NCBI GenBank assembly: GCA_022661535.1 | Contig: JAKULF010000014.1 | Span: forward strand, 310,001-374,000 | Source of the DNA: Eutypa lata | Taxonomy: Eukaryota > Ascomycota > Sordariomycetes > Xylariales > Diatrypaceae | Length of the DNA: 64,000 nucleotides | Reading direction: 5' to 3' | Shown here: positions 1 through 11,158 of the stretch, piece after piece | How positions within the stretch are numbered: the stretch's first letter is position 1 | Layout: each line of letters starts with the position of its first letter | Position numbers and translations under genes: made by a program | The notes under the pieces: generated by a model | The model's database searches: none | What the model was told of the DNA's origin: nothing | Seen by the model: the letters and a program-made list of their open reading frames with translations, nothing else

Positions 1-231
1 AACCCGGACCTGCTGGCGTACTTCCGCGCCCTGCGCGAGCTGAGCCAGATCTACCTCATCGACGCCCGCCACGCCAAGGAGATGGCCACCATCATCGCCG
101 ACGGCGACCGCTTCGGCGGGGTCTTCCGCGCCGAGGAGGTCTACGAGTTCGCCGAGCGCCGCGCCGACTGGTATAACGTCAAGAGGGATGTCGAGAGGGC
201 TATGTATGGCTTGGAGTGTCTTGTTATGTGA
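1..231 (+). CDS. Recyclin-1 / Sec10-like protein, C-terminal end (partial)
   Basis: The window opens inside a + strand coding exon in frame 1 that ends with TGA at 229-231, giving the last 76 residues of a protein. The sequence is helical and rich in Glu, Arg and Ala, and ends in CLVM, a good CAAX prenylation box. Yeast recyclin-1 (Rcy1), an F-box protein with a Sec10-like region that acts in endosome-to-plasma-membrane recycling, is known to end in a CAAX box. The general look of this tail (EEVYEFAERRADW, then VERAMYG) fits that family. The assignment is inference from a short fragment; an exocyst Sec10 paralogue is the main alternative. The F-box would lie upstream of the window. Confidence 0.5.
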   Translation, partial: NPDLLAYFRALRELSQIYLIDARHAKEMATIIADGDRFGGVFRAEEVYEFAERRADWYNVKRDVERAMYGLECLVM

Positions 232-2947
232 GGTGAAGTGAAGTGAAGTGAAGTCGTCGTCAGGGGCGAGGGCAAGGGCGGGGGAAGAGATGGATAGGAA
301 GCTCTTTCTCTCGTGGGATGAAACGAAACTGGGCGGTGATTGGAAAAACTTTGGGTATGGTCCTGGTTAGTTGGGCTCCGCCAGCGATGAATTAGTTCAA
401 TACGTATAATGAATGAATGACGAGTATGGATATACGTACTACTACTACCTTTGGAAAGCTACAATGGAGAATTCCGCACCTCAACAACAGGGCGTCTAGG
501 GAGGGCATTACATGATCTGAATTACTTTCGATGCGTGTTGTCTACATAACCATGCCAACTAGGAAGTACAACTCAGTGTGGTTTTGTGATATTTCCTCGG
601 GACTCTATTCTTGCCTGAAATAGTTGCTCGAAAAGGGTATAGATGTGCTTTGGAGGATGTTCCTCCCATGCTAAGTCTTCGGTCCCTGCTAACCAGGTCC
701 TTCATATAAGCGGCGGTCTCACCCATCACAGTCCTGCTCGAGAGTAGGTGAAGTGCAGACGAAGGCGTTTGGTTTCAGAAGATGGTGTAGCTGATAGCAA
801 CAAGTCTCCAACTCGTGTCCAGTGGAGATCGATCAAAAGTCTATCTACGATACGATTTTGCCATACTTTACCTACATAGCATTTGACCATTAGGAGGATA
901 TTATTCCCTTCACACCCGTCGTTGCATGGACTAAGCACTAACTAGCTAGCTACCTAGGTAGTGAATTCTCCCGTCAGCAACTCCCCGTCCATTTCTATCT
1001 ACTACTTAGGTGGTAGTAATATGTGGTAGTAGCACGAAATTTCAAAGCAGGTCAAGCAGGTCACACCTGCCACGAACGACGATGATCTACTATTGCATGT
1101 AGGTAATTAGCGGGAGGAAGTTCGAATGTTGAGCTGGGAAGCTGTGCCGTAAAGCTTGACGATATACACAGGCAGAAGAAAGGGGTGGACGGGCGGGGTT
1201 GTAGTAAAAAAAAAAATGCACATGATATCGTTGTGTACCATCGATCGGTTGCATTATATGTATGTCCCCCAAATTACATCCAAGCAGGCAAGCAAGATCT
1301 CTCCGCTACCTACCTACATCTACATATCTACCTACCCGTCATCCACCTGCAGGAACAATGAGCACCCCAGTTTGTGGGATTCGCAACCGCGCTTGTGTAA
1401 AGTGTGTATGTAGGTACGGAGCGTCTAATCATCTACCTACATACATACTTACTTACCTACCTACCTACCTATCTCCACCTGGTTGAACAAAATTGAGGCA
1501 ACTCGACTCGACTGTCATCACATCACATCCATCACATACATACGTGCATACATACATACATACATACATACATGAATACGAGAGGCCTCGCAGCGGACCC
1601 CAATTCATGAGCGGATGAACGGAACCCTCACCAACCCTTTTTTTCTTTTCTTCCTCTCGGCATCCCATTTTTTAATGAATTAAGGGGCTCGCAGATTCGA
1701 AAAAGAGAGAAGTAAGAAAACATGACCTCCGGAGATCTAGACGCGCAGACAACGATGGAACCGCCCCGGGTTACCCAGAGTAAGCAAGGCGTTGGAGGGG
1801 GGGGGCCCAGTTCACAGTTTTGCTGCTTACTACTAGAGTGTCGATCTCTTCTCATTCATATGTAATTAGATAGTTCGTTGTTGCCTCATTCTCCAGTGGC
1901 GCGATAGCGTACCTACCGCGGCCGATATTGTATTGGTTACAATAGCTGCCTATGTATAAACAGATGGCACGAACAGGCCGGCCGATACTCATTTGCGAAC
2001 TATCGTGGCTCTGACAATTGCTTCAATTCAACCAAGGAAGTCGTAAATAGGCTTGTAGTTTGGGTAGGTATCGGGGATTCAGCCGCCAGCCCAGCCGTGG
2101 GTGTGTCGTTCAGCACCGCCGATCCCGCTACCCGCGCCTAATAAGTACGTCTTCATGTAACTTGTAGCATACCAACCAATCCCTCTTCCGCTACCGGAAA
2201 GGCTCCGTCTGCCTAGGAATGTACTTCTGTAGGTAGTAATGTATGTAGCTGCTGTGTAAGGATTGAATCTAACTAGGATGTATAGTTAGATGGATGCATG
2301 GGACTTCTAGAAGGCTTCGATGCATATCCCACATACCTAGCTAGCCGGGGCAATATGCAGGTAGGGGTCAGTCATCATTGCAGGTACATGCATGCATGCA
2401 TGCATACGTATGTACGTACATATTAAAACACCAGGGGAGGTGTCATTTTGGGTGCATGGGATTATGTAGGCATGTGCAGGAAAGAGTTTTTCTTCTTCAT
2501 CTTCTTCTTCGACAATAGAACATAAAGGGTACAAGATAAGTAGGCAAGGGGTTGACTACTTACAGCTAGGCACGATATCTAGTCTATTGCCCTTTTTTCC
2601 GAATGTAAGAACCCTGAGTACGAAGCTATCCACAAAAGGCAATGTGCATTCCATGCTGTATCGCGTGGTGTATACCTAAAGCAGACATGTATGTCATCAA
2701 TATTAGAGTAGACGTATTATATAATATTATAGTTAAGCATGTTCCATACACGCTTAACTAGCGTGTGTTTAAGTTGACTGAAATCTAGATGAGATCTATG
2801 CAATAAATAAAAACAAGCAAATAAATATCTATCTAAGTTAAAAGTAAGACCAAGGACTCCATCAATAATGCTCATTTATAGACAGCCACAATCCTGAACG
2901 ATCTGCTATTGAGGGGGTACTCTTTGTGGCTTAAGGAACGAGCACGC

Positions 2948-2965
2948 GGGGGGGGGGGGGGGGGG
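2948..2965. repeat. Poly-G homopolymer, 18 bases
   Basis: An uninterrupted run of 18 G inside the gene-free spacer. Its length may be inexact because such runs sequence poorly. Confidence 0.9.
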
Positions 2966-4883
2966 CTGGCGTTTTTGGTTCGCCGTATTGTATTGGTGGT
3001 GTAAGTTATTATTTTATCATGTAACTACGGCTGTCTGCAGCCCTACATATTCTCTCATCTTAAGACATGTATATGCATAAACTAGGTCAGCCACAACTCA
3101 TAGGGGCGCGAAGTCTTTTCAATTTTTAATTTTTTTAATTTTAATACCATTATTATCGTTGCATTACCCGTGGTGTGCTGTCATATGGGCGGGGATGCAT
3201 GAGAATGGCATATATACATGCCTAGATAGGGCTGAAGATGCTCTCTGATGATTGGTCATACTGAAACTAAACTTAGATCAAGATGCTTTTACCAACTAGA
3301 TAAGTACTCTCCCTGTAATCGATTGGACAGCTTATGAGCATGGGTGGGTGGTCAGCAGCAGGAGCAGAATGCCCTCCCCCGGTATCGCTGGAGTCACTGT
3401 AATATGTTGACTTTCATATCTGAATTCTTCTTGTATATACCTCAAAGGCATATCCACATCCATATCTTCCATCTCGGAATTCGATAGTGCTTGTTGTGCA
3501 GGAATCTTACTTTAGAGCAATATAAACGGGGAGCGCCCTGGGTGGTCAAAATACGAAGTATAATCGCCCCCGGAGGGTGGTACTCCTCGAATAACTACCT
3601 ATCTCCAATTCCTCACCTTCAATAGTCGCAAAAGATGGTACCATAGGGCTGTCATCAAAAGAAGCCTCACAGCCAAGACACAGGAGCGCCTATGTACAGA
3701 GGTGCAGCTATTGGAGTATGCATACCATTGTTATTATGTACCTACCTACCTACCTACCTACGCAGGACTGTGCGCAACGCGGCTGAGGTAAGTAGACGCC
3801 TCCTAGCTAGGGGTAGCCAGGAAGAGGAAATCTGAGCGAAATCTTGAGCGCCCACCTGAACGGCGGGTACGGCACCCTAATTGCATGTGCCATAAATGCC
3901 TATGGATAACTATGATCTACTGATTAGCTGGGTTTCAAGATCGGGTAGAATCCGAGAATGCAGTCAACTATGTATGTAGAGAGTTACTATGTAGTTAGTT
4001 GATTCATTTTGGTACTTACCTACATATCATCAATATATATTAAGTAGGGGTGCGTGTGTGTCAGGACTCAATGTCGGGCATTTATGTATATGTAGCTCGA
4101 TCATTATAGCCGCTGTTAGTATTATTTGAAGATCAAAAAGCTACATATGCGTACATAGAGATAATGTATCATATTTATTTCCACATAGAAGCCTCAGGGC
4201 CCCATTAAATGCTTCTAGAAGGTGGCGAGGAACACGCACGTGTGGTGGTGGGATGAACCACGTTTTTAGCATGGAACTACTCCTGTGGGCGTAGGGACGT
4301 CATTTGTCGCGGTTGGCCGGATGCAACTGTATAATTCCCACGAGGTTACCCTCGGGTGAATAGCCATTGCTTACTTACATAAGGTAGGCAGGTAGGGTAG
4401 CAGTATAAGTAGCAAACTCATAATACCAAATCATTACTATGTACGTGATTATATATATATACCTAGGTATATATTACAATACAGTAACCGTAGCGGAACT
4501 TTTCATGATAATGACGGTTTTGTTTCCGCCATTATGTAGGTGCATGCCCCCCCCCCTAAATTGGAGGTTAGTTAGTGCAAGTGACAAGTGTTTGGTAAGG
4601 CAGATTTTCCAACTTCCATCCACTATTCGGGCATGAAGTCCCGGCAAAATGACGAATAAGTGGATGATAGCACTAACTAACGCGGTGGCGGCTGGAAACT
4701 GCCGCGCGTAGTGTAAGGCTGTCTCGAGATCCGGACTTGCGATGCCTTGGTTAAGGAAGCCGTCTATCCCCCTAGAGATGACCGAATGGATGGAATCTCG
4801 GTGTCGTTATAGGTTATCTTGTATCGACCGTCGGTTCCTGTTGTGGAATCGTTTCATACTTATCTCGCCTCGCCTCGCATTGT

Positions 4884-4912
4884 ATCGCATCGCATCGCAT
4901 CGCATCGCATCG
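4884..4912. repeat. Pentanucleotide microsatellite (ATCGC)n
   Basis: About six tandem copies of a five-base unit ATCGC, preceded by degenerate CGCCT/CGCAT units. It has no coding context. Confidence 0.85.
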
Positions 4913-5930
4913 CCCTGAACATGTATACCGCGTATATTCAAATGTCTTGCACATGTTATATTAGGTAATACGGACAGCTCACAATCAGCGGCTCGCGATT
5001 GAGAGAGGGAGTCCTGAAGGAATTGGTGCGACTTCTCATCTTCCCCAGTTGTGTAGACGATGCAACCAAATCGGCTTATAAGTCGTTCAGCCAATCTCCA
5101 CAGCTTATGCATACGACACTCTCCCGTCAATGATCATCATCTCCTTCGTGCTTAGGTTACACTTCAATGTTTCTGGAGGCGGGCAGGAGGGTGGAGGGCT
5201 GGAGTGGCAGAGGGGATCATCTGCACAACTGCAGTGATCTGAAGCAACCCAGCAATCTATCCACGCTAAGCTAAGACGCTAGCTGGGAGTGCCCCCACTT
5301 ACCTTATTTTATAATATTACCGGAAAAGGAAATCATAAATTGAAGTATACCAAGTATACCCTACCCTATACATACCTCCATCGTCCCGGCAAGCATGACG
5401 TTTTTCAACCAATATTTTATGAGGCAGAAATTGTACTTTTGATATCAGCCTTGTCCTTGGAAGCCGTTTTGGGTTAGACAATCGGCTACATGATCCATAA
5501 CTAAGTGCACCACCATATTATCCTATTTATGTAAGCTGAAAACTAGGCTAAGGCAACAGATTGTTAATCCTAGAAGTGTCATTTTTCAGCCGCACCGACA
5601 CACCGCATCTATGAAGTATTATCTTGGTGGTCACACACTGACATTGAGACTCGATCTTGTAGTCTTGACAGCATATTTTTGGGCATATCTGTCATTCGAC
5701 CGTATCCGTACACAATGTAATAAGCCAATAATCACTTTTGGAGCCCAATGGCCTATTCTCTTCCCTCTTTGTCAACTATCAACATGTATTCTTACTCATC
5801 CGACTTCAGCTTGGGACTATCCGTGAGAAGTTCGATTGTAACTATTTCATATAGGAACTATGTAGACGCGTTCACGATTGTAAAAGAGGTGTGGGGATGG
5901 AGGAAGACTCATTGATTATATTCGGATAAA

Positions 5931-5970
5931 TAACTACCTACTATGTAGTTATGTAGTAAGTAGGTAGTTA
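5931..5970. repeat. 12-bp inverted repeat (hairpin), TACC-type arms
   Basis: TAACTACCTACT at 5931-5942 is exactly complementary to AGTAGGTAGTTA at 5959-5970, with a 16-base loop. It is built from the same TACC/GGTA motif that recurs through the spacers. Confidence 0.8.
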
Positions 5971-7845
5971 GTAGCTTCACGGCTCGCTTGTATCGCCAGG
6001 GAGTCAAACCTTAAATTTCCTGACCCTTACTATATTCCGGGGGTATTTAGCGATCGGGCGCTGGTATGGTCTGCACGGCTTGGCCCTATCAACAAGACTA
6101 ACGGCATCAGGTCTCCACCTGACTGGAAACATACCGGGGGCAGTGTTGCTTTCGATAGCGCTACAGACCTTACATCCACTAAGCTATATCGACTTTCACG
6201 TAGGTATGTACGAAAACCCCTTGCTATGACGGAGTGACAACCCCGTCGCTTTTCGGCCGACCCCACGCTATCAAAAGCATGTAAATCTCCAAGAAGGTAG
6301 GGGTTGTGGACGCTACTACTGCCTTGCCAAGGCGCGTGGCAGCCCTCCTACATGCGAGATACTGGAGACCTATATACGCCTCAGCGACTACCTGGGAAGG
6401 AACTGAGTTCTGGTTGCTCGAACAAGTCACCAGCCATCTATATTGGCCTGTCTAGGCTCATATGCAATGTTACCCTGAAGCATGTATCCAAGCCGCTATC
6501 GTGATGAATCGTATCCTATCTAGTTAGGCTGGGCAGTATGAAGGGGAGACGCAGAACATATCATATCTATGTAACAGCTACGGTTCCTTTTGCTAAATAC
6601 AGACAGCTTGTGAAGGCTTTTCTCCTTACCGACCCTAGTCTCAAGCTCGGGTATGCATTTACTCTCATGGGACCCCGGGCCTCTCTGCGTCAGCAGCAGC
6701 ACGAGCTGGACCACCAGATCATACGGCACAGGGATATCGAGATGATCGTGTCGGTAAGCTTGCGAGAATCTACGTAGATGCTATCACGATACCAACGAAT
6801 CAGACCCCACCACTCGCCCTTCTGCAATAGAAAAGAAAACATACGCAGTCTTAGGCAGATCCTGTCGAGGACGGCATTCGATTTTCCGTCTCAGCCATCT
6901 TTCCATTTACGGACTAGACTACCCTCCTCTCGTACTCCTCGGGTCTAGTCTCGTCTCGACTGCACCATATACTAGTACCCATTTCTTGCCGTTGATCGTG
7001 TCTAGCCCTAGAGATCCGTAGGGCATGGCATTAACTACCGCTCTAGCCCTAAACGCCAAAGTTCTCTACATACTATGTAGCTTTGACAGCCATGGGGGAG
7101 GAGGCGGAAACGGTATAGCTTGCAGTTGATGCCGCTTTCCGAACGGGGGGTTAGTTCGTCTCTAAGCCCGTCAGTCTACTGCAGTTGATGTTGCAGTACA
7201 GTGCTCCACGCATGCCACTACTCCGAATACATGAGATACTTCCCCAGAACCCTCGATTACTCGTCCAGTCATCAGTCGATCTCCCCCCTTTCTCTACCGT
7301 AGTCTGGCAGAAAAAAAAAAAAAAAAGCACTTGCTAGTGAGCCTTACCTGCGCTCAACTCCCCGCCGATGGGTCAAGCGGGCAGACATGGTTCGGTAGGT
7401 ATACAGAAGTCCTTTAGTCCGGGGAGCCTTCTTGTCTCTGTCTCTGAGTGTACTTCTGGTCCTCACGCTCCATGACTTCGTTAGCAAGGCGGCTTGTCCC
7501 GAACCTATATCGGGCGTGTCACGAACGTTATAAACCTGATTCAGGGCAGACACCCTCCCCACATCATCATTTCCCAGTATCAAAGCTTTCGATATCTTTC
7601 TTACATACAGTTAAGACGGGCGATATCTCACCTAATGTGACTATTGGTCGATACGCTTACACCTCGACGGTTACACCTTACTCAGAATAAGCACATATCC
7701 CAGTCTAAGGCTACTACTACATGCCATTGCCATTACCCTCATATCTCACTACACTCACTATACCGGTCTCCTTTATGAGCCTCACACGGAGGGGTCTTGA
7801 GCCGTCGAGCCTGAGAGGCTCCCCATATATATATTATACCTTTGG

Positions 7846-8953
7846 ATGTCCGGGTCTTCTGGACTTCGAAAATCGCCATCTCGCCATCACAAGTCAGGAG
7901 CAGAGAGTCCAAGAAACACCCAAGTCCTACAAGAGCCTCGAGCAGTTGAACAAACCAATGACAACCCTAAAACGAGGCCAGCCCTGCTACCAGTCATTTT
8001 AATCACCGCTCCTAAATCTGCATCATTACCCCCTACCGGGCCCAGGAAGCGGCGAGCCCCTAGTCCAGACTCAGACCTAGAGGCAGAGACCGGACCCCCA
8101 AATAAACAAAGAAAGATGCCGTCTAAGAAGCCCTCTAGCTCCGAGAAACACTCGTCCAAGTCCAAGCCAAAGACTGACGACTGGGCGGACGTAATGGAGC
8201 CCGAGGAGAGGCGGCGCATACAGAATCGAATAGCGCAGCGCAAGTTCCGTAAGCCACTACTCCATTCCATGTACCCCCAAATCATATCTCTTCCCCTCTC
8301 CCTCCATCCATTGATATGTCTCTTTATTCAAGCCCCACCCCTCCCCCTTCCAATATACCTTCCCTAAATTACTAACCGTACATCCCAAACAAACAGGCGA
8401 GAAGGCCAAAGAGCAGAAGGAGCGAGCCGAGCGCGAGACCCGTGACCAGGAGCACGCGGGCAGCACCTACCGGATCGCGGACCCGCGCGAGCTCGGGGAC
8501 GAGGACGGCGACCTATCGGGCCTGCCCTGGGGTGGCCTCAACGTGCGGCATGCCATGGTGCGCGGCCACCACGAGACCGAGGGGCACCGGAGCAGACACA
8601 GTGGCGGCGGCGGCAACGGCAGTCCTGAGGATTACGATCACTACGGGGCCCAATATCAGCAGCAACGGCAGCAGCAGCAACAACAACAACAACAACAACA
8701 ACAACAGTACGGCGGTAGTGCTGCTGGTGATAGTATTGCTGGCAGTGGTGGTGGTGGTGATGTCGGTGGTAGTGATTATTATTACCACCAACAGCAGTAC
8801 CAGCACCAGCAGACGCCGAGTTATGGTAGTGGAGATAGCGGGGCTGGTGGTGGTGGTGGTGGTGTAGATGATGGTAGATATTACGATGACCAACAGGCGT
8901 CCTCGTATCCGTACTACTACCATCCTGATCCCAATGCGGGGGATGAGTCGTGA
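7846..8953 (+). CDS. bZIP-like transcription factor with poly-Q region
   Basis: Two exons, 7846-8248 and 8397-8953, give 319 aa. The intron has donor GTAAGC, branch ACTAAC (8371-8376) and acceptor ACAG, and it splits the basic region, which only reads through after splicing. The first 100 residues are Ser/Pro/Lys-rich and likely nuclear. Residues about 121-146 carry a basic region with the N-x7-R pattern and the QxxFR signature (IQNRIAQRKFR), as in Yap1/Pap1-type fungal bZIPs. No leucine heptads follow; instead there is a short Glu/Lys/Arg helix and the block DLSGLPWGGLNVRH, which I associate with a conserved fungal bZIP subgroup. The C-terminal half is low complexity: Gly/Ser, a Gln run from CAG/CAA codons (8655-8706) and Tyr-rich stretches. 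A DNA-binding regulator is inferred; targets are unknown. The start at 7846 is the first in-frame ATG, but an upstream exon is possible. Confidence 0.75.
8655..8706 (+). repeat. CAG/CAA trinucleotide tract encoding poly-Q
   Basis: Mixed CAG and CAA codons inside exon 2 of the bZIP-like gene encode about 17 Gln with one Arg. The codon mixture is typical of a stable poly-Q tract. Confidence 0.9.
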
Positions 8954-11158
8954 GTAGAGCGGAAAAAATGGCGGGATAGCACACACACACACACACACAC
9001 AAGCGCGTGCATACACGGGGCGATCTACCTACCTACCTACCTACCTACTCATCGCCTAGTGTGGGTGAGCGAGTTATTATGGTGTTTACCCAGTCATACA
9101 CTCACAATATCTATGACGCAGTCCGCAGAGAAAGTTGCTATTTACTACTACTCATCTTTAGCCAGGACATGCAAGTAGCAAGCAACAGGGGGGGGGGGGA
9201 CGTTTGGACTTTTTTTTCCAACTTTCGGTACGAAATCACGACGATGGATGGTTAGATGGATTTCTTCCTTCTTTATTATGTATTATGTATGATGATGGGC
9301 TGGTCGGCGGTATGTTTTCAGAATTTTGCCTTTGTCCCTTCCTTCTTCTTCTTCCTCTTTCCTTTTTACGCCCTTGTCTATACCCTGTCTGGCTATCTAG
9401 ATATTTCTGAAACATGTATCTATGTCTGTACCTATAGTTTTCTCAATCGTCGGGGGTCTATATATGTATGTACGTGTATGTGTGTATCTATATGTTCTTA
9501 ACAACATGGCACGAGAACTAATAAATTGGTATTTTTTTTACTGTCTTGTCAGAAAGTAAAACATTTGCCTGGACTTATGCTACGTGACGGCGAGGCGGTG
9601 ATATTACCTTGCCTGTAACTGACTACCTAAGTTTGTAATAAAGAGGCATGCAGTTCGTTTACCACGCAGTTGACCGCCCCTCGGGTACTGTCAAATCATG
9701 AAGAAAAAAAAAATGCAACCCAGCCACGTTTGGTCAATCGGTAAGTAAGCCAGTCAGTCAGTCAGCTGTTGGAGAAAGGAAACACTAGATAGGTGCGTGT
9801 CTGTAAACGGACAAGGAAAGGCAAGGCAAGGCAAGGCAAGACAAGATAAGACAGGGATCCAACAGCGAGTTCCTAAGCAGGCTTTCACTTTTCGAGATGA
9901 TCGTCAGGTACGTACGTATGTACGCCCCGTAATGTATGTACATAGTTACCTAGTTAGCTGCATGCGATGAGAATGTCCTGCATATGTATGCCCTAGTTAC
10001 TCATATCAGCTCATGCAATGCATCTCCGACGTCAGTCACCGACGGAAAGGTAGTGGCACTCGCCGAGTAAGGCTGAGGCTGAAATGTAAGTAGTTAACGG
10101 GCGGAGGAAAGAAGAGCTATGTAACTTGCTTGCTTGCTTTGCTTACCTACTCGACGTATACGTAAGGAGTTAGGTACAGTAGCGAGAGGGAGAGACATGG
10201 CTATACAAGTTGAAAGTCCTAGTCTACATAGCGTAGTACGTCCCTCTCTCCCTCCCTATCCACCCACCTACATACTTACCAACATGCCTACCTTATGTAG
10301 ATAGGTAAGTATATACGTAGGTAGTTACATAGGAGCTATTGTTCTACTTGTAGACAGACATACCGGATGCCTTGCTAGACGCCCTACTTATACCGTCCTG
10401 ACCGTTGTACACTATACGAGCCGCAACAGAACGACATGGGTAATCTACGCCGGGTGACTAACATAGAACAAGCGAGTGAATGAGTGACACCGCCACCAAC
10501 TACCAGGTTGGATTGCTCACATATACACACGGATACAGATGAACTAAATGTTAACTGCATGACAGGTCTCAGAGCCTACATGTGGGTCTATCAGCGCCCC
10601 AGAAACGACGCAGAGACATCAGAAGAAGTACCTACGTGTATGACAACGACTGAAAATGGAAGTAAAGGGGCAAAGAGAAGGACATTCCCGAAACTATAAT
10701 CTAACTGCTTACTTACTTGCCTATTCATTTAGCTGATGAGGGCCTGGCTACGGGTAGTTGATTAGAAATGGGTACGTAATTTAGTCCATGTATATATGAA
10801 CCATCATCGCCGGTATGTTTCCATCCCCGAGAAAAGAAGTAATTGAAGAAGAGGAGGAAGAAGAAAAGACGCTTGTGGGTTATCGCTACTAGATAGATCT
10901 ATCTAGATATGTCCAAGGACAAAAACAAAAACATTGAAATAAAAAAACGCTAAATGCTAAGGGCTGACGTTCCTTGGCGTTGCCCAGCTTGAGTGCCCAT
11001 CCATGGAAACAGCTAAGTAGACCGGGCTTGTCAGTCTACAACCACACAGCTAGCTACACAGCTACATGTAAAAGAAGAATACATAGTCCTATATTTCAGA
11101 TCTTAGTTTTGCTCTGCTCTGCTCTGCTCTTCCCTTCTCTACTCTCCTCTCCCACCTT
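8954..11158. other. Spacer between bZIP-like gene and SNF2/RING gene
   Basis: No gene is supported. It lies downstream of both flanking genes (convergent), so it includes both 3' UTRs. Simple repeats include (AC)n at 8980-9001, TACC units at about 9025-9048, a G run near 9188-9199, AAGGC units near 9820-9840 and GCTCT units at 11111-11130. Confidence 0.6.

Larger units (their letters stand above)
232..7845. other. Long repeat-rich spacer without a supported gene
   Basis: About 7.6 kb with no reading frame that looks like a protein. ORFs here stay below about 110 codons, often start at non-ATG codons and show no recognisable domain. It holds many simple tracts: CATA units near 1547-1573, TACC units near 1452-1471 and 3739-3760, an 18-base G run at 2948-2965, GCATC-type pentamers near 4884-4912, a 12-bp inverted repeat at 5931-5970 and a 16-base A run at 7311-7326. 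No transposon ends or recognisable remnants were found by eye. Confidence 0.6.

Noticed and set aside
4807..5130. Open frame of 107 codons on the minus strand
   Set aside because: Part of it translates the ATCGC pentamer microsatellite; no family features.
8513..9016. Minus-strand frames opposite the bZIP-like gene with Val/Leu/Thr or His runs
   Set aside because: They are shadow translations of the trinucleotide repeats in the poly-Q/Gly exon and have no independent features.
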